Part shown: one piece after another, positions 29,101-39,700 of the stretch | Position numbering within the stretch: the first letter of the stretch is position 1 | How the letters are laid out: every line of letters begins with the position of its first letter | From: Symsagittifera roscoffensis | Lineage: Eukaryota > Xenacoelomorpha > Acoela > Convolutidae | Direction: 5' to 3' | Assembly (NCBI RefSeq): GCF_963678635.1 | Contig: NC_087065.1 | Coordinates: 47,372,381-47,436,380 of the forward strand | DNA: 64,000 bases | Position numbers and translations under genes: made by a program | Notes under the pieces: model-generated | What the model saw: the letters and a program-made list of their open reading frames with translations, nothing else | What the model was told of the DNA's origin: nothing | Databases searched by the model: none

Positions 29101-30954
29101 GGAGAAAAAATTAAAATCAGTTATTTGACGTAGGTCTGATTTCAATTTTTCTTATGATCGTGTAATTTTTTGAACTTTTCTCTGATGAATTTTTTTCTTG
29201 CTTATAATTTAATGACTTGCGATAATAATTTAGAATGCAGAAAAATCTGCACTTTATCGCTGGTTTTTATTTGATTTAAATTCAGCGTGTTTGCTTGTTT
29301 GGCGCTGATTTAATGTCCATGCATGGTACGATTATGCCTGTCCTTCTAGCAAACTTTCCGCTTGAAGGAAATAACTATCGGCTTCAGTTTTTTCTTGTCG
29401 GCTCAGTTGCGACAGCAAGAATTTTTCTTGTGATTATGCAATTTCAACTTAAATTGACAAAAATTTTGGTGTTTCTATGGTCCATGTAACTGAGTTCTAA
29501 TGGTTTTACAAAAATAATTTTTGAAAATTTTTTGATACACGATTTTAGGACAATTTTTTGTGTTTTCATCTTCTTTGTCTCTAGAAAGCAGTAAATAGAG
29601 CCGTCTTTGTTTTGTACACTAGCCGTATCAAATGGGTTGAAAGCAGAATTTAAGCTGATTGCAAAATGAAAAACAACCGTTTTTCCCCCAAATGATTTTT
29701 TCTACTGATTTGTTTGAGCTTTAAAATTCATCGTAGTATTAGGCAATGGCTGGATATTGCTCACTTTTGAAATACTTTTTTTTTCACACCTGAACACGGC
29801 ATTTTTAATCGCAAGTGAAAATAGATAAAAATCAAAAGGTTAGTTTATTTTTGTGAATACACTTTCAAAATTGAATGGTTTTTGCCTTGTAAGTAGTGGC
29901 GAGTGGTGGTATGGTCAATTCAAAAATACTGATTGCAATTCCGATTACAATGACTCCACAAAACAAGGTCCACAGCGCATCTGAGAAAGTGATTATGACA
30001 AATCCCCCAATGAAGAAAGTCTCCATCAGTACTAGTTTCATTAGTGGGCTGGTCTCGTAGCAGAAGATGATGATTAGCATAGCGGCAATTAGGTTGAACA
30101 CATAGCACACGGCGACTATGCTTCCAGTCGAAGTGGAGTTGCACTCAGTCGCTGGTGGTTTTACAATGCTACTGAAACAAAAAGCATATCTTTGAACTAG
30201 AGTATGAAGTGTCGCATAGAATATGTCGACTGCAGAATTTGAATCTTCGATGTACCCCCGGCAATTAAAATTCAGTTAACAAGCGGGCTTTTCATTCATA
30301 CACAATCAGGTGCGGCCAAGAAACGCGTCATCAATATTATGGATAATGTCAATTTTTTTTCAAGACAAGTGTGAAATTTGTTGGTACTCTTTGATAAAAT
30401 GCTATCGATATGTCGTTAAATTTTAAGTTATCGAGATATCGTAATTTTTGTACAATTCTTTAGAACACAATTGATAAAAATATGATTTTTCAAATTTTTC
30501 AGTGAATCATTCAAAAAAAATTTCTAAAATGAGATGAAACATCCAGAGATTCTAAGACGCTTTTATATATGAAATTCAATCGTTTATAGTCAGCATGAAA
30601 TTCAGACCAGTTTTTCTTGACACAGAATGATTTTATAATCACCATTAAAACGATGAATAGCGACTGGTTTTCAATAAGATACTTCACTTGACCCAGTACG
30701 AGCTTTTTTTAGGTAGTCTAAATCGGCTGGAAAAAATCCACCTTCGAGAGTGGTCGGAACTATAACGTAGTAGAAGTTTACAATTGAACTAACTGTAGTA
30801 GATTTTTGGGTCTAGTGGTCGCAACTGAAAGCAAGTCGTGTGCAGCAGTTGACAATCCAGATCGAATGCTTAGCTGAGTCGTTGCCATCGCCCAAAATGC
30901 AATTATGTTGTTCAGTTTTTCACTCTCACTGTTTCCTGCAGCAATGATTCCCAT
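21917..30954 (-). CDS. CLN3: CLN3/battenin, four exons
   Basis: Lysosomal/endosomal multi-pass membrane protein of the battenin family (Batten disease protein in man). Exons on the minus strand: 30954-30794, 30171-29868, 22982-22624 and 22502-21917; together 1410 nt, 469 codons plus stop, against 438 in man. ATG is at 30954-30952. Homologous stretches are NNIIAFWAMATTQ and LSTAAHDLLS (exon 1); ECNSTSTGSIVAV, then hydrophobic helices with FSDALWTLFCGVIV (exon 2); ALAAGAGMAQTLGS and a polar loop (exon 3); and FYFLEYYTNLGLLEH, SEQYRWY and IMTMVVILEGILGS (exon 4). Acceptors are all AG (TTTCAG); donors of introns 1 and 3 are GTTAGT. Intron 2 (6.9 kb) has no GT donor: TTT|GAAAGT or AAG|GCAAAA both keep the frame. 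LINE remnants and repeats fill intron 2. The gene diverges from the coiled-coil gene at 31584. Confidence 0.88.
23151..23194. repeat. (ATCT)n microsatellite
   Basis: About ten tetranucleotide units, imperfect at the left edge, within CLN3 intron 2. Confidence 0.95.
23290..25460 (+). pseudogene. Degenerate LINE (endonuclease and RT), antisense in CLN3 intron 2
   Basis: Heavily mutated APE-type LINE on the plus strand. About 23430-23680 gives endonuclease-like pieces (VIYNPP, YGFDPLVKEATRVS, CIDHL) broken by stops. RT pieces follow at 24396-24716 (KTSPGDDNINNQIIK, FPSELGKAQVLPLYK), 24812-25087 (FHFADDTNLSALG, the catalytic box) and 25117-25332 (ANKLALNLDKTQ). The catalytic FADD is intact, but frames change many times. 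The family differs from the minus-strand LINE at 16-19 kb. Confidence 0.8.
25505..25575 (+). repeat. tRNA-like sequence (SINE head)
   Basis: An A-box-like GTGGCGTAGAGG and a B-box-like TGTTCGATTCTC are about 35 bp apart, with no complete acceptor stem pairing. It is probably a tRNA-derived SINE promoter rather than a working tRNA. Confidence 0.5.
25787..25855 (+). repeat. tRNA-like sequence (SINE head)
   Basis: A-box ATGGCGAAGCGG and B-box AAGTTCAATCCC with tRNA-like spacing; a T-rich tail follows. It resembles the copy 280 bp upstream. Confidence 0.55.
26421..26762. repeat. 28-bp perfect direct repeat flanking a LINE endonuclease fragment
   Basis: The same 28 bases (starting CTCTTTGATCTTATGAGTG) occur at 26421-26448 and 26735-26762. 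Between them lies a second copy of the endonuclease piece found at about 23460-23680. Confidence 0.85.
26490..26710 (+). pseudogene. Second copy of the LINE endonuclease fragment
   Basis: About 220 bp are clearly homologous to 23462-23685: shared runs include CACAGATTGTATGC, GATACATTAAAA and GAGGCAACCCGAGTGT. It belongs to the same LINE family, and no RT follows it. Confidence 0.8.
26740..26930. repeat. Pyrimidine-rich low-complexity tract
   Basis: Repeated TCTATCTTTTTATC-like units on the plus strand, with T runs up to 12. The ORF across it is low-complexity only. Confidence 0.8.
27000..27625. repeat. Degenerate tandem repeats, ~130-165 bp period
   Basis: At least three units share GCTCAAATC/T...TTGG.TTT.GAGAT (at about 27074, 27239 and 27373), preceded in each by a GTTG.AAATC..CTCC block. 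The adjacent segment around 27490-27610 (CCTATTTTGTTTTCCTGTCA...) recurs at 28305-28440. Confidence 0.7.
28305..28440. repeat. Dispersed copy of the 27490-27610 repeat
   Basis: It shares TTTTGTTTTCCTGTCA, TACTCTTAGGGG.TATAA and TTCAAGTTTTTCAG with the earlier segment. The rest of 28441-29860 holds no gene that I can support. Confidence 0.8.
29370..29480 (+). repeat. Partial SINE-like copy
   Basis: TCGGCTCAGTTGC.ACAGCAAGA and TTTTTCTTGTG.TTATGCAATTTCA resemble the recurrent SINE core seen at 40.5, 42.9, 54.9 and 56.7 kb. It lies in CLN3 intron 2. Confidence 0.5.
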
Positions 30955-31583
30955 TTTGTGCGTTTTAAGGCTTAGTTATCATTTTTATCTTATACACTAC
31001 TGGACCTGTTTAATCGGAGTTTTTTTTTTGGTTTATCTCTAGAATCTTCCTTTCAATGGTTTTTACACTAGTGGATAAAATTAAGTGCAAATCGAAATTT
31101 TTACTATCTAAATTGCCTGTTTTCGATGTCCATTTTGGACAAAATTTACTTCAATTTTCTGCAAAATTTTCACAGACCAAGGGCAGATAATCACAGCTAC
31201 ACTCTATGTAACTATCAATTTTTGGTTGCTCTTGGTCGATGATCTTTTTGCTCCTGATCATTTGCTCTTGGTCTATGAAAAAATTTTGCTGAAAATTGAA
31301 GTAAATGTTGTGCGAAAAGGACATTGAAAACACGTATTTTAGAGTAAAAATTTCAGTTTGCTCTTATATTGACCCACTAGTGTAGGATCTACAGGTTTAA
31401 AATGGCGTCAAAATAACTGATTTTGAGATAAAGCAAAAAAAAATCAAAACTTTTAAGCTAGTCCATTAGTGCAATTATTTATTCTTTTCATTACTTTTGT
31501 TGGTTGCATTAAAAGCTGTGTTTTTATAGATTAGTGTGAACAAAGTTAGCATGTAGCTGAACAAGTTACAATATTTGGATAAA
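30955..31583. promoter_or_regulatory. Shared upstream region of CLN3 and the coiled-coil gene
   Basis: The start codons of the two divergent genes are 629 bp apart, so their promoters must lie here. Half of the interval is occupied by a MITE. No TATA or other specific motif could be assigned. Confidence 0.45.
31066..31382. mobile_element. Tc1/mariner-like foldback MITE
   Basis: The 317-bp element begins CACTAGTGG and ends CCACTAGTG, flanked on both sides by TA (31064-31065 and 31383-31384), the Tc1/mariner target duplication. The arms (~130 bp) remain clearly complementary, for example CTTCAATTTTC/GAAAATTGAAG. No transposase is encoded. Confidence 0.85.
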
Positions 31584-33350
31584 ATGCCCCCTGTTTCAAA
31601 AACATTAAACAGTCAGCGGAGCGTTGAAGTGGCTCGAAATGAGAAATATGCGAACGTGAACTTGGACAAGGTCGGCGATCTCAAAATGTTCACCGAGGAG
31701 CTTTTGTATGACTACCGAAACCAAAATAAACGTTTGGATGAGTTGGAGTTCATCGTAAAACACATGACAGCAGAACAGAGTTCCGAAAAAAACGACGAGC
31801 GGAGAATTAATTTACTGAAAATGCAAGTTCTGCAGTTAGAAAGACAAATTCAAGTGCTTTATGAAGGTATAAAACAGCGCACGGGGCTTATTAGCGACGC
31901 TGTTTCTACAATCGATAGATCATGTGACGATTTGAGACGTTTCGTCGCACAAGATGTAGGAAGTACGGAAGTTTCTGTTCCGAGGAGAGTTTTAATTTCT
32001 AGCGTTGAACACTTAAATGGGGCGAAGAATCAGCTGTCACAATCATGTCATGTGTTAGACTCAGTGGCATTGGGAAAACCAGTTTTGTTTGACGCCGCAA
32101 TTAATTCTTCCGTATGGCCAGCTAATAAAGCCGAAGTGAGTTTCAGAGGCTTAGATCCTGATCAGGGTAATCTGTCCTTACTCGACTTGATAGTATCCTC
32201 AACATTCCAAGAAAAGCTGAATTTAATTAGCCTGCCAAATCTGGAATCTCTGGTTTCGAACGTTCATAAAGACTTAACTGGGATAAAACAAGCGGTTTGC
32301 AATCTAAACAGACCTATTTCAATGTTGGAGTCAACCGCTATTGACTGCCTGTCGCTCCCCTTGGACAAACTTAATTCCCAAGTATCATGTTGTTTACATG
32401 CTCTGGAGAGTGTTTCAAGCGAACTGTTGCTTCTGGCGTTTTTATTTCCACAGCTCAGTGTCAAAAAGCGAAAAAAGAAAGCCGTGAAGATAGACGAAAG
32501 CGGCTATTTTATAACTCAACAATCGGTCTATAAAGCATTTGCGCCCTTTTTGAAGAACACCAACGTTGTCGGTGTCTCAGAAGTCATTGGATCATTTATT
32601 GATTGCATGCAGTTACAATGCAACGTCTCTAATCATGTGAGACAGGCAGCAGAGAACGAATGTAAGTTTTACAGTTCAGTCTACGAACTTCAGATCAAAT
32701 ACCAGACTGATCTGTTTGAGTTAACTCAAGTTGCGTTCGAGAACTTCAACAAAGATCTGAAACAGGAATTATGTGACCCGCTTGCCGACGTTTTAACTCA
32801 TTACGAAAGACTTACTCAGAAACCCACTGATGAAAATCTGAAAACTTTCCTAAAAGTTTTCAAACAACACGCGGATAAAATTACTAAATCGAACTATGCG
32901 ATTCTAAGAAATGACGATAAAGGCCAAAGTGCAATTTCCGAGTTTGGTTCGGGGTTTCAAGATTCAGTTCTTAAACTCCGTAGAAAACGAGTAGCGGATA
33001 TAAAGGACGAAGCATTGGCTCTCGAAGACGCTGAAAATGACTGGAAACGATTTCTAATATATAATCCTAATTTTGAAAAGGATAGTTTACCCGAAAACAT
33101 TGCAGGTAGTGATAGTTCCAGACCCTCGACGCAAAGAAGTAGTCGAAGCACAGCTGACAGAAGTTCGCAAGTTCGTATTCGGACATCTTCGATTACGAGA
33201 AGCAGTGAAAAAATGAATCCTAAAGAAACCTTGCCAAACATTTCGCCAACACATGTGCCTAAGGATCACGGGCTGCCAGTCGTTAAAAGCAAGAAGAAGC
33301 GTCCACCTAGAGTATCATCTCAATATCCATTACCCGATATGGAGTTCTAG
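31584..33350 (+). CDS. Coiled-coil protein of unknown family, intronless
   Basis: ATG at 31584 (MPPVSKTLNSQR) gives 588 residues. The N-terminal third is helical with coiled-coil character: MFTEELLYDYRNQNKRLDELEF, then KMQVLQLERQIQVLYEGIKQ. The middle is a mostly helical globular part with several cysteines and a short basic KKRKKKAVK at about residue 295. The C-terminal ~100 residues are Ser/Thr/Arg-rich and disordered, ending in SKKKRPPRVSSQYPLPDMEF. It has no signal peptide, membrane span or enzyme motif. Codon use looks like the host genes rather than the transposon. Divergent from CLN3 and 358 bp upstream of UBAC1 on the same strand. It could be a centrosomal or cytoskeletal scaffold, but nothing proves that. 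Confidence 0.75.
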   Translation: MPPVSKTLNSQRSVEVARNEKYANVNLDKVGDLKMFTEELLYDYRNQNKRLDELEFIVKHMTAEQSSEKNDERRINLLKMQVLQLERQIQVLYEGIKQRTGLISDAVSTIDRSCDDLRRFVAQDVGSTEVSVPRRVLISSVEHLNGAKNQLSQSCHVLDSVALGKPVLFDAAINSSVWPANKAEVSFRGLDPDQGNLSLLDLIVSSTFQEKLNLISLPNLESLVSNVHKDLTGIKQAVCNLNRPISMLESTAIDCLSLPLDKLNSQVSCCLHALESVSSELLLLAFLFPQLSVKKRKKKAVKIDESGYFITQQSVYKAFAPFLKNTNVVGVSEVIGSFIDCMQLQCNVSNHVRQAAENECKFYSSVYELQIKYQTDLFELTQVAFENFNKDLKQELCDPLADVLTHYERLTQKPTDENLKTFLKVFKQHADKITKSNYAILRNDDKGQSAISEFGSGFQDSVLKLRRKRVADIKDEALALEDAENDWKRFLIYNPNFEKDSLPENIAGSDSSRPSTQRSSRSTADRSSQVRIRTSSITRSSEKMNPKETLPNISPTHVPKDHGLPVVKSKKKRPPRVSSQYPLPDMEF

Positions 33351-33708
33351 GTTGATTTTTGATCGAGTGAATTAAATCATTTTGAGTGCCTTGATATGAC
33401 ATTTAATATAACAATTGTATCATACTGTACATAGATGTGAAAATGATATCTTCTCCTAAATTTTGAATATAGAAAAGATAAAAATCACATAAATAATTAG
33501 TCTGGATTTACGTATATTGAAAACCAGGAAACACTTCAATCTATTGAATTATTGGTATTGTTTCTTCAGGTTTAGATTTGTTTGTGGGTGTGATTAGCTA
33601 GCTAGTCATTGTCGTTTGCTAGTCGTCGTCGTTATATTTTCATCTAACATTCATTGTCACTCTCATCAAACTTATCCACGCACCAAATTATTCCACGCAA
33701 AGTTAAGC
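33351..33708 (+). promoter_or_regulatory. Intergenic region upstream of UBAC1
   Basis: 358 bp separate the coiled-coil gene stop from the UBAC1 ATG. It must hold the 3' UTR of the first and promoter or 5' UTR of the second. No AATAAA or TATA that I can assign with confidence. Confidence 0.4.
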
Positions 33709-36700
33709 ATGGCCGACGATATCATGATGTCGGCTCAACCGAGCTCCTCTCTAGGCACGAGTAGTAGTTCATCACGTCTCGTATCTCACGACACAGCCGA
33801 GGACCTCTCGGACACGACACAAAACAACGAAGTGCTGCTGAACGTAATGCTAACGTCCGGCCACGAGCAACATATAAGAGTATCGAAAGATATTACAGTG
33901 CGAAAGGTGAAGCAATTATGTATTCCGAAGTATATCGAGGAAAAGAGGCTGAGTGATTTTGAGAGCAGCGGCGGCGTTCCGGGAGCGTGTGGTGGGGTGC
34001 CGGGTGTGAGCGACGACGATGACGACAGCCGATTCAAACTTGTTCACGCCAAAACGGGCAGGTGTCTTGCAGACACGCAGACCCTCTCGGACCAAAGTGT
34101 AATTCATTCAGGTCAGCTATATATTCAACTGAAAAATATCTTTTGAATGCTATTTTTTCACTCATATATTTTACTGTGATTTATTTCCATTTTATGAGTT
34201 TTCAAAAAAATTGGTTAAAGCTGAATTGATAGAAAAAGGTAAAAACGATTTTAACGAGAAAACGTTTATCCACCAAAGTACCATAGGGCATAGAGCACAT
34301 ACTAACAATAGAATCGCTGATTCATCGGTATTTCGTTGTGAAAGTCTAACAAACTGCATCTTTAATTGGTGCTTTTTAGATTCCTTGTTGTTGCTACCTC
34401 GGAAAACGAAACCGACGCAATTCACACCATTGGTTTGTGATCAGACTTCAAACAAATTAAATTCTTACTTTTTTGCTTCTGATTCTAATTGAAATTGTTG
34501 TTTAGAAAACAGGGGATGGTTGTAGTAGACCCTCCACTCTTACGATAGATGAAATAACGGGCCCCTTAGAGAAGAAAAACGACAGCAGAAATCCAAAGAA
34601 AGACTCAAACTTCAACAACGTAAGTGAAAAGTACTTTAACCACGATGCGAAGGCGAATCTCATTTCTTAGCTATCTTTTATAGTGATTTTTTGCTAAATT
34701 AAGTCTTTGTAGCCTCTACTGTAAAGATTCAATAAAGCTCTAACACACGCTTTGACATACTCTCCCTTTTGTTGATTTTGGACGAGATGTGTTTTCGATC
34801 TGACCACCCCATAGGTTAGATTTTTCTTGGGAAATCAGCTAGCTACCTGGTCCGTTATCTAATGTGGAATCTTTTTACAGTTTTTTTATTCGTGATTTGG
34901 GCTCCAAATAAATATTCAACAATGTCGGTATCAAGCGAATTTTTTGAGTTGAGTCTTCCTTTAGAATATCAACGACCGATTTAAATTTTTTTTCGGTTTA
35001 TCTTTTGGCAATGATAACATAACATTTGACGGAACATTGCGAGTTACTCGCACAGTAGCCGGTTTCTCCTGTATTGGGCTCCTGTTTCAGTACCTGACTG
35101 AGATGAGGAAGATAATCTTGTCTCTGATCTATGTGTCCCACAGACTTCTCTGCCACAACAAAGAGGCAGTCGACATGTTCAAAGAGGCTATAGGTGAGAC
35201 ACAACACAGTCACTTTGCACTTGTTATGAAGAATAGGTAGAAAAGGTTCGAAATGTGCGCGTCGTAAGGAGTACAAGCAAATTGTTCAAGTACAAGAAAA
35301 TCTATAAGCGATGTATCCAGCAGAGTTCCAACAGCCTCATGACACATGTTTCAATGAAAACGTACAGTAAATTGACCAAGTCATTTGAAGCCAGGATTTG
35401 TGCCTGGGGTCAACACAGGCATTCGCGCTCGAGAAGCTGATGATAATGTTATTATTTTAAAAAGCAAAAATGAAAGCATCAGTACAACTCAACAGTTCTA
35501 CTGAAATGTGTAAACGAAAGGGATCAGTAAGAATATTGAAGCTGGAATACGAATCAGTTTATGGAAGATTTGTTGATGATGAATATTTAAGGCATTGAAC
35601 TCTATTTTAATCCTGTTCAGTTTTGACCAGCAAAAAGATGATAAGATCTGAAATTTGGTCCTCTTATTTAGTTCTGCTGAAAGCGAGCCGAGCATGTGAC
35701 GAGCGCCAATTTCGACTGTCGAGTGCTGGAAACAAAGGATCCAGTGCAGGTAGAAGGTCAACTGGAGAAGCATCAGAGACCTCTTCGTCCTCCAATCAGG
35801 ACGGAGCCCTTCAGTCGGAGCCACATGTAGACCCGGACATGTTGAAACAGTTGACTGACATGGGCTTCAAGCCACAGCTGTCAAGACTGGCACTAATTGT
35901 CAATGCGTAAGTGTAAATTGTGTTCATAAACGACTAAATTATTTGATTCATTCATTAGAAAGCATCCGAAGCAATTTTTTTGTTAGCTGAAAAATGCTAT
36001 ATTGATTTCATTAAGATTTTCTCACGTGTGTGTAAAGACGTTTTTTTTGGCTTTGTGTAGGCACGAGTATCAAAAGATATTTGGAAACGTTTATCGAAAA
36101 AAAAATGTTTTTGCACCTGTTGGAAGGTTTATTTTATTGTTTATGTAATTAAAACCTGAAACCCCGAAGTGTAGTTTTAATAATACGACAATGTGATGAT
36201 GATAGCGTAGAGTTAGATGCAGCAGGCTTGCCATTCAGAAGTTTATAATAGTTTTTTTTTACAGCATGTCATTATCAATGGCCACAGAATGGCTATTAGC
36301 ACATGGAGATGACGATGAAGACACGACAGCAGCTATTCTCCTCACTCAGGCTGGTTCGCCCCCTCCCCCGTCCTCAAACGACCCCACCCCCACCAACCTC
36401 TCGCCACTGGAGACGACAGGGGAGGAAGGTGTTCAGCCAATGGAAGTAGATGTAGATGTGGGAGGAGCTAATAGTGGGAATGATGGGAACCACTCGATGA
36501 CCAGTCAAGACGAGACAGTCACGTGTGATGGACTGAGAGTTCTACAGGAGTTCCATGACTTGTCATTTCAGCCAGACGCCAAGGTTAGTTCAAACAATAT
36601 CAAGCTAGCTGTAGCTAAAAGAATTTATTAATCTATTCCTTAGTAAATAAACCTGTCTGTCACTGGAATCAGATAATTGATGTATCTTGAATAAACTAGG

Positions 36701-39700
36701 AATGAAGGAATGAAAATAATAAATTTGAAAAGCCAGCTACGAAGTCAGTGTGTTCCTTTTATGTTATTAATAAAAGCTATGTTTTCAATTAAGTTTTCTG
36801 TAAAGGGGTCAAATTCAGTCGGAAGTCGTAAGGCTGATGATCTTGAGTTTCAAGCCTCTTTTTTGCATAAATTAAATGGTCTTAGTTTCAAAGAATTGGA
36901 TTTGTTATAGGCTTTGAAGAGTCTGCTGGACATGGGTTTCCCTAAGAAAGAAAGCTACGATGCGCTGCGTATAAACGGAAACCACGAGAACTTCGCTGTG
37001 AGTCAAACGTCATTCTCATTCCAATCTTGAGAAAATTCTCATAGGTTTGAAAGTCTTGTCGAAAGCTGATGTCTTTTCGTATAATTTCGTTTCAAGCTAA
37101 AATTTATTCTGCTAACTAGATTTTGTTCGTTCAATTTTTAAATTATGGGGTGCGCAAAGGTGGTCTTCTCGAAAAGGCCTGTCTATTTTTTGAAAAATAT
37201 TTGAAAGTTTTTCATGACGTCAATTGTTTGTAATTGAAACCCCCAAATGTACTGAATGATGGCGTTAATGTGTTGCTTGTGTCGTGTAGTGTGAGTGGCT
37301 GTTGAACTGGCCCAGAAGACCGACAGTGGAGGAGTGGGAGCAGGGCATAGACTCCACCAGTCCCATGTACAAAGCCATAGTGTCCAACCCTCTCGTACAG
37401 CTACTCCTCAACAACCCCAAGACACTTCTAGGTGAGACAAAAAGAGCATTTTTCTTGTTTGTCCATCACCACCACTATGGAGCGGTTGTAAAAAGTTAAT
37501 TTTATTGATGCCATTTAATAAAATTTCTTATCAATGAATGAAGTGAAAACACTCAACCTGAAGTTCGTTGAAAAATAAAAACTCACTCGTTTTTGCTTCC
37601 TTGAGTTTTTATAGCCTTTTCAAGTTGTCTGTTTGCTACTTTTATGAATGTTAGGTTTTTGATGTTACTGAGGGTTAATGAACGAAAAGATTAAGATCTT
37701 GGTGATTTTTTGTTTTTTTTTTCAGAAAAAGTTTTAAATTTTGTTTACGCTCAAATTTAACTTTTTGCGATTTGACTTGTGATTTCTCTTTAAGTTCAGA
37801 TCGTTTTTTTTTGGTTAATACAGTTCATTGTTAATTCAGTTCAGTTCATTTCTCCGCTATCAAGCAGCAAAAGTGTACAGGTCGCGAAAAATGTGATCGA
37901 CTTCGTTTTGAAAGTAGATTGTAATTTGCAGATTTACTAGCGGAGTGAAATATTTACCTTTTGATCCACTTTTTATACTTGCGAGCTTTATTAGCGAGCG
38001 AAGTGTAATAGTACGGCTATTCTTTCTTTCCAAACTAAGTCCCAAATATATTGGTGGCAACGTTAGGGCTTTTTGGCAGAATGTGCTCTGATATTCGATT
38101 AGTAATAAGTTAAGAGTTGATGCATTTAAATTAATCAAACGAACCGAAAAAAAAAGTTGCTTCAAACAACTACAAAAATAAAAATTTGATTTCAGAAATT
38201 TTCCTACTCAAGATGTCTCGCAATTTTTTTGAAATAAAAATTTATACATAATTTGACTTTATGCTTTCCAATTTATTACTTGCAAAGTTAGTGTGAAGGA
38301 CTTCAGTTTTTTATTAAGAGCAATGAACGTAGTGAGTACTCTTATGCAGGTCTTGCTGATTTTTTAAAATATTTTTTTCATGAAAATGTCTTGAACTGCT
38401 CACGCTCAATTTTAATTTTTCGCGGTTTGATTTGTGATTTCTTACGAAGTTCAGTGCATTTCTATTGTTGAAAGGAAGGCAAACTCCACTATCGAACAGC
38501 AAAATTGTAAAGGTCAAGAAAAACGTGATCGAATTCTAATTTTGAAAATGAAAATTAATTATCAGATTTCCCAGCGAAATAAAAATTTAACAGCGAAACT
38601 TAATGAAAGTTAATTATCCGATTTCGAAAAAGTTTTAACAGCGAAACAGCAAAATTTTAAATGTCAAGAAAAACGTGATCGACTTCTAATTTTGAAAATG
38701 AAAATTAATTATCAGATTTCCCAGCGAAATATAAATTTACCAATTGATCCAGTTTTCTCATAGTGGGTTTATTTTAACAAAAAAGTGTCCATCATAAATT
38801 GTCTTCAAATTCAAAGAGCTTTAAGGCCATCTTATTTTTTCTTCAAAATCCAAAAGTTGAAGATGTTTGAAAAAACAAGTCGGCTTTTTTCTAAGTTTCC
38901 TTGTGTTCATTACTCTTTTCCAACTGTCAATTGGCCATGTTATTCCATTTGTTTACATGCAAAATTGTGTCTATTTGTATTTGGTTCCACTTTTGCTGCA
39001 TTGCATTGACATTTTGTTAGCTTATTTATCTGCTTTATTTGTAAGAAGTGTTTGTCGATAGATAAGCGTCTGCGGTCGAGAGGGCAGTGAGTGAGACTCC
39101 AAATCTCACGGTTGCAGGGAGGTGCGAATCCGATTCGTAGAAAAGTTTTACCAAATCGACGCTTGTTTCTACTTTTTTTATTTCACTTTAAAGCTCCTTT
39201 TTTGGTGTTTCTGTTAGTGTTTGCCTCTGTGTCTCAAATTGTTTCAATTGTATCAAAAAAAAACAGTTCAATCCTGAAATGTTCTTGATATTCAAAGAGC
39301 ATTAAGTTCATTTTTGCTTTGTCATATAAGCATTTTGTGTCCTATTTACTAGAGCCGTTGTAGCTAGATGTTTCTTCAAAGATTTATATATCTTTATAGT
39401 TGATTTTTTTAACGAGCGCTTACTTGAGTTATTTTATCGAGCGTTAACGTGAGATTTTAACGAGCCGAAACGTGAGTTATGTTATTCTTTGAAGCTCGCA
39501 AATAATAAAATGATTAAAAAAGTAGTTTTTTTTCGGCTTGGTATTGTTCATTTCTCCAATGATCCTGGGTTGAAAATTTGCACATTGTTTTTTTATGATC
39601 AATTTTAAAACAGTTCCGATTGATTTTGTGACGCGAATGACAAGTTAAATTATGATCAGCTGCTATCAAATCTTTTTCATAATTTTATGAAAAAGATTTG

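Noticed and set aside
35623-35910. Separate small gene
   Set aside because: Its 3' part is UBAC1 exon 4 (UBA domain start); the 5' part is intron read-through.
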